A stretch of 64,000 nt of DNA. It comes from Effrenium voratum (Eukaryota; Sar; Dinophyceae; Suessiales; Symbiodiniaceae). The stretch covers positions 1,042,001-1,106,000 of the forward strand of contig CAUJNA010003294.1 in NCBI GenBank assembly GCA_963377175.1, given 5' to 3'. Position 1 is the first letter of the stretch. The number at the start of each line of letters is the position of its first letter. Below the pieces are notes generated by a model. That model saw nothing but the letters and a program-made list of their open reading frames with translations. It ran no database searches and was not told where the DNA came from. Of this stretch, positions 37,401-45,956 are shown one piece after another. Position numbers and translations under genes: made by a program.

Positions 37401-39304
37401 GTGGTGTAAGCGTCGTGGTCAGTTTGGTGCGCTGTGGTCTTGGATTGTCATCCAGTGTAAGTTGGAAACCTTGTTCCACCAGCCTTGTAACCGAAAGAAT
37501 TGGCTGTTTATACCTCGCAAACGTAAAATGGTATGACAGTCTGTTGTCCACTGCGGTTGGTCACGCCAGGTGTAGCCGCACAGCTGTCAATCATGAGACT
37601 GACACTTGTTGTCTTCTGTGAATTGTTGCGCTGCGCCAATCATGGCAATTGTTACTTCTTGTAATCCTGAGATGGGTACTGCTGATAAATCTGCTGGCTG
37701 CGGCAGCGCTAGTTGTTGCATCTCTGTCTGATCCTGGTGGTACCAGTTGCTGCCATAGTGCCCCTGACTGTCTGGTCATTGGTGTCGAAGTTGCCAGTGT
37801 CGCAGTTGTAGATCGCCACTCTACAGTGTTTGGCCATGTGTCCTGGTTGTCCGCGTCTGTAGCAATCATTAGTTGCTTGCTTTCCTTTTGCTCCTTTTTC
37901 TCCTGGTTGATTGTTGTAGTATCCCTTGTCTATTCCTTTGTTGCTGTATCCTTTGCCTTTGCCATATCCCTGTTGTCCTTGTATCCTTTGCCTATTCCTT
38001 TGTCGCTGTGTCCTTTTCCTTTGCCATATCCTTCTTGTCCTAGCGCCCTTTGCTTTTTCCTTTGTTGCTGTATCCTTTTCGTTGCCATATCCTTGTTGTC
38101 CTGGTGTCCTTTGCCTTTTCCTCCTTTGTAGTTGTTGTAGCTGTAGTTGGTCCCCGTAGCCGCCATAGCCTTTGCCTTTGTTGTACTTTCCTTTGCCCTT
38201 GCGCTTGCAGTTTTTTCCTTTGCCGTTGTTGCACCACGTTGCTCCTATGTCCATTGGCGCTGGTCCTCGGTTGTTGCTGTTGCCTGATGTTTTTGCTTGT
38301 AGCCTGTTGGATGATGATGCTGCTCTGTAGTATCCTGCTTGTAACTGTAGGTGTTGCTGTAGTGGTCCTTTTGTCTCACTGAGCAGTATTGCGATTTTGA
38401 CTGCATCTGGTAGTAGTGTGTAGTTGTCTTGTTCATACTTAGCGAGTTGAAACTCCCATGTTGTAATGCTCTCTTCGAACTTCTGTTCATCAAGCTGTGG
38501 TTTGAGTAACCTTGATAGGTACCCAACGCTTTGTGCGCCAAGTGGTATGGAGTATCTCAGGTGTAGTGGCCGCCATGTCTCGAAGCTGTTGCCTTGCGCG
38601 TTTTGTCTGCAAATTGTAGACGCTGGTCCATCGCATGCGCTCACCAAGATGTAGCGTAAGTTGTTGCTCAGTTGCTCTGCTACTGCTTGTGAAGGTGCTT
38701 CTGTCTCAAGTTGGCCGTTTGTAGCTGGCAGTTGTGATTGCTCCGGCTGTCTCAGCAGTCTGTTGTATGAAGGGTCTTGTAGCCCATGGTATGCTGTCAT
38801 CTTGTACTTCTTGTGTGTTGTATTGAAAGGCCGCCAGATCTTTCCAGGTGCGTAACTGTGCTCACTGCTGTATGCCTGAACCTGTGGGTGCGTGTTGGAG
38901 CTCACCCTAGGTAATGTGTGTGGATCGTGTACCAGGGATCACTGCTCCGCTACCATGTTAAACTTGAAGCAACTGTATACCTATTTACCTGATGTCTACT
39001 GTAGCTGTACTAAGGCAGGTCTGTATAGGCTCAAGGCCTTGGATGTATGGGCAGCGGATGTAGCCCAACTGTGCTAGAGAAAGCATGTAGTATTTAACAG
39101 AAAAGACTATATATATATATATATATATAGGTGTTTTTGGTTCTTTGTTTTTTTAAAGGACCCCCTTGGCCATTTTGGGGGGGAGGCGCACCTGTAGAGC
39201 TTCAAGAAGATGGTGCCCAGCAGCGCCGCCAGGCTGTAGCTCAGCAGCCGTCTCAGCCGGCTGCGCGCCGTCCGCGCCACAAGCAGCTGGGGGCTCGACG
39301 TCAT
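25419..39304 (-). CDS. membrane-anchored Ser/Thr protein kinase (CAMK-like), at least 14 exons
   Basis: Exons I can place: 39304-39192, 34733-34539, 34405-34345, 34076-33939, 33179-33093, 32535-32500, 31977-31922, 27958-27930, 27699 to about 27660, 27077-27048, 26951-26884, about 26573-26520, 26246-26146, 25584-25419 (stop TGA). Exon 1 encodes a Met start and a hydrophobic stretch (LSYSLAALLGTIFLKLY), so a signal anchor is likely. The kinase motifs come in order: GGQGTVYL, AAKAM (Lys about 115), LRREIRIM, WTDDQCLIVMDLARGG, VLHRDLKLENIL, IKIADFGLSK, GTPDYVAPE, DERVDFWSFGVILY, SREGRDLVQGLL and QHAWL. All catalytic residues (K, E, HRD, DFG) are present, so it looks active. The peptide between FW (32500) and HHVLHRD is not placed, and the exons around 27660 and 26520-26573 are uncertain. 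Donors seen are mostly GC/GA. The best family guess is CAMK; there are no EF-hands. Confidence 0.7.
28857..31680 (-). pseudogene. decayed unknown coding sequence inside a kinase intron
   Basis: Minus-strand frames of coding character tile this stretch, but the open frame changes repeatedly: about 31680-31264, 31330-30855, 30969-30541, 30607-30080, 30004-29729 and 29930-28857. No single frame spans it and the breaks do not look like introns. One part has a GFSAGSFSG stretch (GxSxG-like), which alone does not show a hydrolase. It lies between the HRD exon (31922) and the DFG exon (27958) of the kinase and makes up most of that 4-kb intron. I do not recognise the family; a decayed mobile-element or retrocopy insertion is likely. 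Confidence 0.45.
33285..33450 (+). repeat. TTTACCCC(C)A-type degenerate repeat
   Basis: Repeated (A/T)TTACCCCCAA, ACATTTACCC and AATTTGCCACC units. It resembles degenerate telomere-like C-rich repeats but is intronic and irregular. Confidence 0.5.
34825..35032 (-). repeat. 3' LTR of the copia element
   Basis: 208 bp, TGTTAAAT to TATTTAACA. It carries an extra block of about 54 bases at about 34,865-34,918 that the 5' LTR lacks, plus substitutions. The two LTRs have therefore diverged, and the insertion is not recent. Confidence 0.85.
35040..37640 (-). pseudogene. copia pol remnant (protease, integrase, RNase H; RT missing)
   Basis: A protease active-site-like DSCAAT lies near 37,585. An integrase-type piece (AIDTQSGMIVAIQLT) lies near 36,830. 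Gln/Arg/Thr-rich linkers follow, then KFATRDGNKWTEEIDNERILLEPL near 35,900 leads almost directly to FIKEALGVRTN and HADSSAAKSI of RNase H near 35,650. The fingers and palm with the YVDD motif, normally several hundred residues, are absent, and several frame breaks occur. The element cannot reverse-transcribe itself. Confidence 0.7.
37709..38905 (-). CDS. copia gag polyprotein with zinc knuckle
   Basis: A 398-residue open frame. The N-terminal half is gag-like (FETWRPLHLRYS, then a helix-rich segment with FEESITTWEFQLAKYEQ). The centre is a Gly/Lys repeat (GKGKGYSNKG-type units of about 17 residues, tandem in the DNA at about 37,925-38,115). A CCHC knuckle follows: CYRRGQPGHMAKHC. It would bind element RNA and form the particle. 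The frame is intact to the knuckle, then ends shortly after; the pol domains follow in other frames, so a shift has occurred or is needed. Confidence 0.75.
   Translation of the reverse strand: MSSNTHPQVQAYSSEHSYAPGKIWRPFNTTHKKYKMTAYHGLQDPSYNRLLRQPEQSQLPATNGQLETEAPSQAVAEQLSNNLRYILVSACDGPASTICRQNAQGNSFETWRPLHLRYSIPLGAQSVGYLSRLLKPQLDEQKFEESITTWEFQLAKYEQDNYTLLPDAVKIAILLSETKGPLQQHLQLQAGYYRAASSSNRLQAKTSGNSNNRGPAPMDIGATWCNNGKGKNCKRKGKGKYNKGKGYGGYGDQLQLQQLQRRKRQRTPGQQGYGNEKDTATKEKAKGARTRRIWQRKRTQRQRNRQRIQGQQGYGKGKGYSNKGIDKGYYNNQPGEKGAKGKQATNDCYRRGQPGHMAKHCRVAIYNCDTGNFDTNDQTVRGTMAATGTTRIRQRCNN
38939..38955 (-). other. primer-binding site
   Basis: The minus strand reads TGGTAGCGGAGCAGTGA immediately inside the 5' LTR, close to the initiator-Met tRNA primer sites commonly used by copia elements. 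It fixes the element's orientation. Confidence 0.7.
38956..39099 (-). repeat. 5' LTR of the copia element
   Basis: 144 bp, TGTTAAAC to TATTTAACA. It aligns with the other LTR, including GCAACTGTATACC, TACTGTAGCTGTACTAAGGC and GATGTATGGGCAGCGGATG, but lacks an internal block of about 54 bases present there. Confidence 0.85.
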
Positions 39305-41600
39305 GGCTGGCCATTGGTGTGGAGACCCCCCGTTTTTTTTTGTTGGGGCCTTGGCTGTGGTTTTTTGAGGGTCTTCAGGCGTTTTGAGGGTCAGGTAAGA
39401 GAGCAAGGCTTCAGCTCGGGAAAGAAAGGGTGCAAAAAGCATGTAAACCGTCCCTGGATAACATGCAAAGGGGCTGAGGGCAAGTGTGATAAACTCTGCC
39501 CATCAAGTACCCGTTCTGATTTTCTCAAGGCTTTGCTGAGCAATCTTGCCTAGGAAAATGAACATGTACCCATAGGGAAGGCCAGTACCCTTTCTGGGCA
39601 GGAAAGAAGGCGTGCCGTTTAAAAGTCTGAGAAACGGCAAGCTTGTCCTGCTAAATGCCTTCGGCCAAACAAGAGGCCTTGATACCTGACCGGGATTCCA
39701 GCAAAGCGAGCCCCACGGCCAAACCACATTCACTGCCCGGATGAAAAAGCGATGGACGGGCCGCCCCACATTCTTCCTTGTTTAGGGCCCAGGATGCATG
39801 GATCAGGTTGGCTCACTCATGATTACGGTGGGCTCTGGCAGGCGATCTGAAGGCATTCACTCACAGGCAGCACTGACAACTAAGCTCATCCCAGCCAGTG
39901 CACATTTCTGCGCTGCCACTTCACACTAAAGACGCCAACTGAAAGCGAGCTATGGAAGAACTGCTTCCGAGTTTTGTGCGTGTGGCAAACATATTAGAAG
40001 CTTGACTAGGCAATCATGGAAAGCAGTTTGGCTTGCACCAGCCAGGCGCTTCCCGATCCGAGCCCTGCTAACTCTGGGCTCCAATGCAAGACTCGGCAGG
40101 AAAGCTTCACTTCGTGAGACGGAGAGGGATCAAACCAGCGGTCTGCCTGCGTCATGCGCCGCCTGGGCCGAAAATCCAAGCTGTTGTCTCATCCCAACCC
40201 CAGCCAAATCAGCCAGCAGAGACGGGTGCCTGCCTTGAGCTCCTCGTGGATATTGAGACTCAGTGCCCGCACCGACCTGGCGATGGGGGCTGCAGGCTTT
40301 GGGTTTGCATGTCCAGCACGTTCCTCGCAAACCAGTCTCCAAGCGACGAATGCACGAATGGTCCCTTTGTTTTCGTTGCGCGAGCCACTCAGGTGGCGGC
40401 GGATTGTCGAAAATCAACGATGCAGGCATCGGCACTCCGGGGAACCTCGGCACAATGTTGCTCAAAGCATTGAGTCCACGGACCCAACGCGGAAATACCG
40501 CAAGAAGCAGTCTAGGATTCCAGCTGTTGCTGCAAAGAGTTCCTGAATTGTACCTCGATCCAAAGAATCGAGCAGGATGGTGCTGAACTAATCAGAAAGG
40601 AAGGGGTGGTGCAGACCAAGTTATGTCGTGATCTTGGACGACTGCTTGGACCCACATTCGCTCTGAGAGGGCTGATTTCGGGTGCTGAGTTGATTCCGTG
40701 GATTCCGTGTTTGCTTTAACTTTCTCAAAAAGAACCAAGCTTCCCTTAATCAAGCCCACCCGACCCCCATGTACGTTCGTTTGCACTCATAAAAAAAGAC
40801 CCATCTGGCCATGGGGCATAACCTATGGCTCCATTTTGGGGTGCATGAACATCCATTTGCCAAACATATTTCATGTTCACCAGGGGTTTCGTGGGTTTTG
40901 ACCACCACAGCCATGAATGGCCTCACGCAATTCGATTCCCAACACCCCAAACAAGAGAAGCCGGTTCGACCTAGTCCGTCGCGCTTGATCAACCTTCATG
41001 CTGGCAACCAAAGAATGAGCCACCCTCGCCGTGACGCAACCCCTCCCTCCGATCGGAAGGCGCACCATGGACAAGCTGTCCAGGCCAGCCTCCATAAGAG
41101 GTGCGTCCTCCGAAGGCTGATGCGACGTGGCAGAAGCTTCTTATTTGATGGTTGCCCGAGTCGAGCCCCTTCCCTCAAGGCCCCCTTCATTCAACTTGGA
41201 GTTTGACTGCGACATTGGCCGCTGTATTTCGGACAGTCCACATGTGAGAACAAGGCGCCGATCCGAACAATCTGGAATAAGGCCTTACCTTCAGGGTGAG
41301 CTATCAGGTCTTGATTTGACAATATCAAGTCAGACTTTAACAGGCTTTCCGCTCCTGGTGGAGATCCTCCTCCGTCTGCACCCTGCCAGCTTGCAAACTT
41401 CACAGAACAGGGCCCGTGTGTGTGTGTGTGTGTGCCATGGTCAAAGAACAATCATCCTCAAAAATGAAGTCCTGAAAATGATGTGGTCGAAGATTCGCTC
41501 TCAAGGTCTGTGAACATCCCCCCCCCCTCGCCCAGAGCGCCAGGTAGTTTGACCATGGGGCACATGTCACAGGCTATTGCTGCTGAGTTCTTCCCCTAAA
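39305..41600. other. intergenic or intronic, no supported gene
   Basis: This lies upstream of the kinase start on the minus strand. Open frames on both strands are short, mostly mirror each other and show no motif. A 5' UTR exon of the kinase or 3' exons of the TPR gene could be hidden here. Confidence 0.4.
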
Positions 41601-41689
41601 GGAATGTCAAACATGCATTTCTACACAAAACTCGTGCGGAGAAGCTGCAATGCCACCGGCTGTGCTTGCGCCCATTTGAGCACACTTAG

Positions 41690-42704
41690 GCTCGTGCAAC
41701 TGCAGCGCAATTTCGTTGATGCGGGGAATGAGAGCGTCCACCTCTTCAAGAGAAACATGTAGCAAGCAAAGGCTGCTTGCGAACATGCCAATCAACAAAC
41801 AAGCGTATTGAAATACACACACACACACAAAAAAAAAAAAAAAACACTCTCTCCCTCTCTCTCTCTCTCGCGCACAGCACGGCCGCTCTTGGGATTTTGT
41901 TTGGGCAGCTCATGCCTCCTAAAACAAAGTGGCAAAGGTCGCTGCGACTGAAGAGCTTCATAGAATCTGGGTGTCGGACGGTAGGCCCCTTGTATGGGCC
42001 AAGCTCGCTCTCACCCTTGCTGACAGCCGCGTCGCCTAGGCACGAATGCACATGTTCTTGTAGACAAGAGAACATGAAAGGGCAACATGGTCCTGTGGGT
42101 CAAAAGCCATGACCATGTTTTGCACCTCTTACATTGGATCTCACAAGAGCCTTGACATTGGCCGACCAACCGTGAAGCATCGCCTGGCGAAGGAGCTGAG
42201 AAGTCCTGCGGCCAACCCGACAGCGCTTTCACGCAGCTCTCTCGCCTAAACAGGCAACGCACAACAGCCTCAATGGTTGTAGTTGTATTGCTTTGCCTTT
42301 CGCTCCCATCGCGCTGAAAGACCGATGGGAATATGATGCCCATGCCCTCCCGCCGCTCCTGCACAAAGTCATCCTGCAGGCATTGCCAGGCAAAGCACGG
42401 AAAAGCATTGAGGCCGGAAACACTCGCATGTCAGGTAGGACTGCAAAGCCACAAGTATGACCGCAATGTTCTGCCTCACTCAAGGACAACAAATTGCCGT
42501 GACCAGTATCATCGTCATCTTCATCCTGATCAACATGGCGGTGATCGCCACCCTCAACCAACGTCTTCAGCAGCAGCAGCAGCAGCAGCACCAGCAGCAG
42601 CAGTAGCAGCAGCAGTGCAAGCAGCCACTGCGGCTGCAACAACAACGACAACAACAACTACTCCACCGACCCCTTCTTCTAAATATTGTCATCGAAATCA
42701 TGGT

Positions 42705-42776
<72 letters not shown>

Positions 42777-42801
42777 TGTCATCATCATCACCATCACCAT
42801 C

Positions 42802-42832
<31 letters not shown>

Positions 42833-42895
42833 TCCTCGTTGTCATCTTCCTCGTCGTCGTTGTCATCGTATCGTCATTCTGCCTGGCTGGTGATG

Positions 42896-42933
<38 letters not shown>

Positions 42934-45064
42934 GAATCATCATCATGGTCATTCTCCCTTTGGTTTGCTTTTGACTTCCCTTGGTTTCCTTTTGTTTTCT
43001 CCTGAACTTAGTATTGCGGAAAATTGCCATAATCAAGTAGGAATAGCGGGCGTTGGATGTTGTGAGAGAGCGCCAGCGGGCGCGGCAGCACAAGGAGGCA
43101 GCCCTTAGATCACAGCAACCACAATGACTACCACAGCGGACGACCGCCGCAATGACGTCGTTGTCGACGGTACGAAAACAACAAACGACGACGACAAGGA
43201 CGGCGATGACCCGACCACTGCTTTGGCGTCAGCAAACAAGTTCATGATCATCGACGTCGCATTTGTTTGGTTGTCATCCAGTAAGGTTGAGATACAGTTC
43301 GGACAAACGCATGGAGCCACGTTCTCCACACCAGTCTTTCTGCAAAACCATGCTCATTCGCCACATTCAACGCCGCCATGATACGAAATGAGCCTCTTTC
43401 CATGTCCCTCTCCGGCCTTCTTGCCGCCCTTGCCCTCCAAGTGCTCCAGCAGCTGCCTGGGCAAAGAAGCAAGCAGGAGTCTTATCCGCTTTCTTTCGTT
43501 AGATCCAGCATGGGCTTCTCGATTAAGAATGAACACTTCAAACTTGTAACACATCAGGCAGGTGGATGCTTGTGGATAAACAAATGCTTGACATAAGTCA
43601 TGGGTTGAGTTACAACGATTCGAAAGCGGACATCGTGCTTCTTTTGCTTTCCGCGACTCTCCTGCGGTTTGTCTGTGATTGTTCTTAACATAGAACATGG
43701 GCCCTGCCAAATCTCCAGTCATCAATGAGGTGGATGCACTCGCCTCAACAGCAACTCGACCTGCGCGACTGCAACCACATCGCCATCCTGATCGGCCTTT
43801 CGGAAAAACCCTTCACATGGCCACCCGGCAGCGCAGCATCCTCGCTCTGCTGATCTTTGATCTTTTGAGCGATGTCCAAAGACTTGTGGGCGAACTGGCA
43901 AAAGCGACACGAAGGCTGACCGGTGGGTGATCTGGCCTAAGCGATGGGAGAAGAGGGGTCGAAGGAGACTTTCTGCCACTCTTCTGACAACTTTTGGAAC
44001 ATAGGCGCACTTCAATGACCCCTTTGCGAATTGAAAGGCTCTCTCTGCAAATGGCATTGGCCAATGGGCTTCATAAGCTTCGCTTGCCAGAGCCAACCGC
44101 TCTGTACTCCAAGCGCAGATTTCTCATGTCCATTCAAGAAAGTCGCTTGGAAAGTAGGAGGTCAAGGGGGTTCATAAAGCACATCCCGCAGCGCCTTTCT
44201 TGCTTCGTCCTTCTTCCCATTCATGGAATAAATCTCTCCGATGGTCACCAGCGCGGCAGCCTCGCATTGCTGGGCCAGTGAAGCATTGCTGGCTTCTTGC
44301 GGCCGCAGTGATTTTCTACAGGAAGTGAATACAACGAAATCAGTCACAGGGGCACCAAAACCAAGGTTGACCAATCCGAGGAAAGGCCACTCATTTGTTT
44401 CAACAATCATCCGTCGTCTGCTATCCTTGTTCCCCGTGTACTCGATGTCACCATCTTCAGCACCGGAAACCTTGCCCGCTTATCCATAGGCGGGCTCTCA
44501 TCGGACGCTTCCCCCCCGCCTGCCCACGGCGATCATCAGCCTCCTCACTGATCTTCAGGGCCTCGTTGGCCGACTTCAGCCCCTCCTGGCAAGAGCTGCC
44601 ATGGGTTCGGCCCACGACAGCCGGACAGCCAGGTTGGCTTCGGCATGCCTCTGATGGGTGGCAGCAAATCTCTCTGAGCTCCTTCATCTTGCCAACCATA
44701 CCCTGGCACTGCCCCATCATACTGTACGCGTTGGCAAGGAAAGCCTTCTCCTCACGGGGGCATGCGTCATGCCACAGAGACGCTACCGGCTGTGCTTTGT
44801 TTTGCTTTCGCTGCACAGCTTTCACCCTCATCCCCTGCACAGCTTGCACCGACCATGCAAGGTGGCAACATGGCTCCCTCTCGAACTTCTTGGCGATGCC
44901 AACCTCGGCGCAGAAGCTGATGGCCAAGTCTACAAAGCGCAGGGCAACAAGCCCATGCGGCAGTACCGGTGCTTGCTGCGAGTTCTTCAAGATTTCTCTC
45001 TAATGCCTTCAAATTCTAGGCCCCCGAGCAGCTTCTTTGGCTGCCTTCAGCGCTCCATCGCAGC
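41690..45064 (-). CDS. TPR-repeat protein, partial exon set
   Basis: Secure exons are 44585-44520 (EGLKSANEALKISEEADD..) and 44260-44195 (AALVTIGEIYSMNGKKDEAR.). Each is 66 nt, in phase 0, with AG|G acceptors and GC donors. Joined, they give the TPR helix-turn-helix pattern. Likely further exons: 45064-45030 (DGALKAAKEA), 44750 to about 44706 (EKAFLANAYSMMGQC), about 43490-43450 (QLLEHLEGKGGKK), about 42390-42365 (DDFVQERR) and about 41740-41690 (VDALIPRINEIALQ). The order fits one gene, but I cannot join all exons or find either end. TPR units mediate protein-protein contacts; partners are unknown. The gene lies just 3' of the SLC34 gene in the same orientation. Confidence 0.5.
41840..41870. 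repeat. A-tract plus (CT)n
   Basis: A poly-A run followed by CTCTCTCC/CTCTCT. Simple sequence. Confidence 0.8.
42695..42950. repeat. (ATC)n trinucleotide repeat
   Basis: Two long CATCAT tracts (about 42,708-42,840 and 42,897-42,945). Frames crossing them give poly-His, poly-Ile, poly-Ser or poly-Met and are artefacts. Confidence 0.95.
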
Positions 45065-45956
45065 CTGAGAAAACCACCAGCTTACAGCTTGTGAGTAAAA
45101 CAAAGGTGTCACCAAATTTGAGCTCCCTCCAAATGGTGGGCTGTTTGTAGGGCCGCCGATCGCTAGCCAAGTCATGCGCAGGCAAGGGCGCAATCACATG
45201 CCCGCGCCTTTCTTGGTCTCTCTGCGGCCCAAGTTTCTGCAATTATTCAGAACCTTGGGCATGGGCGGCTCACATCTCAGAAGTCCATGCGTGGCTTCAG
45301 AGAATGGTTGCCAGCTAAGCTCAACCCATCCGATCTGATGTCGCAAAGGTTGAAAATTACCCTCAGCGCCCATCCTGGATGTGCGCGCAGGAGACGCGAA
45401 GGCACATAGATGCCTGCTTGCAGCAAGCAGGGGGTAAGTTAACTCACACCTGTGCCTCCCAATCTTCCCCACATAGCTCGAGTTGCTTTTTTGACACATG
45501 CTGCGCGCGATGCACTAGATCAGCGAACGGCAATCCACCTCGAACGGCCGCACAAAGTCTAGGCTTGAGGCTCGCAAGTGAACAATCGCAGGGACAGCGC
45601 CTTTGGCCGCTGAATGAATCCCTTTTCGGCGAACAATCCCACTACGAAAGAAACGTTGCTGTGGAATCGGGCTCGGGCTGCCTCGGTCGCTGCAAGAGCG
45701 TTATCAGCTACCGAGGACCATCACAAGAGAACAAAAGCGCACGCAGCAAAGGAACGGTTCACTGCCGGAATGGGCAACCGTGTGGTCCAGTGCCGCAAAA
45801 AGCACGGTGCATTGCAGCAAGCAAGCTGAAATTCTCCAAATTCCCCAAATCTGCTGCTGCACCCCAACTTATTTCGCCTCATGCCTGAGGCGGTCGCCTC
45901 AGGCGGCCGTCTCAGGCACGATCCAAGAGAGACAAAACATGCTCAGGACTCAGGCC
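45065..45956. other. spacer between the TPR and phosphate-transporter genes
   Basis: About 0.9 kb between the first TPR exon I can place and the stop codon of the SLC34 gene. No convincing exon is visible, but 5' exons of the TPR gene should lie here. A GGCGGTCGCCTCAGGCGGCC stretch near 45,890 is a short imperfect palindrome just downstream of the transporter stop. Confidence 0.4.

Larger units (their letters stand above)
34825..39099 (-). mobile_element. Ty1/copia-type LTR retrotransposon, RT core deleted
   Basis: Two LTRs beginning TGTTAAA and ending TTTAACA bound 4,275 bp. On the minus strand, directly after the 5' LTR, comes TGGTAGCGGAGCAGTGA, a good match to initiator-Met tRNA primer sites. 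Then follow gag with a zinc knuckle, an aspartic-protease-like DSCAAT, integrase-core remnants and a copia RNase H tail (HADSSAAKSI). The RT region is missing. Flanks are A-rich (AAAAA and GAAAA), so a 5-bp target duplication is only approximate. It sits in intron 1 of the kinase gene, same orientation, about 91 bases from both neighbouring exons. Its AT content and Gln/Asn/Thr-rich codon use differ from the GC-rich host exons. Confidence 0.85.

Noticed and set aside
42333..43108. Poly-His, poly-Ile, poly-Ser and poly-Met open frames
   Set aside because: They are translations of the ATC trinucleotide repeat in several frames and have no other coding signal.
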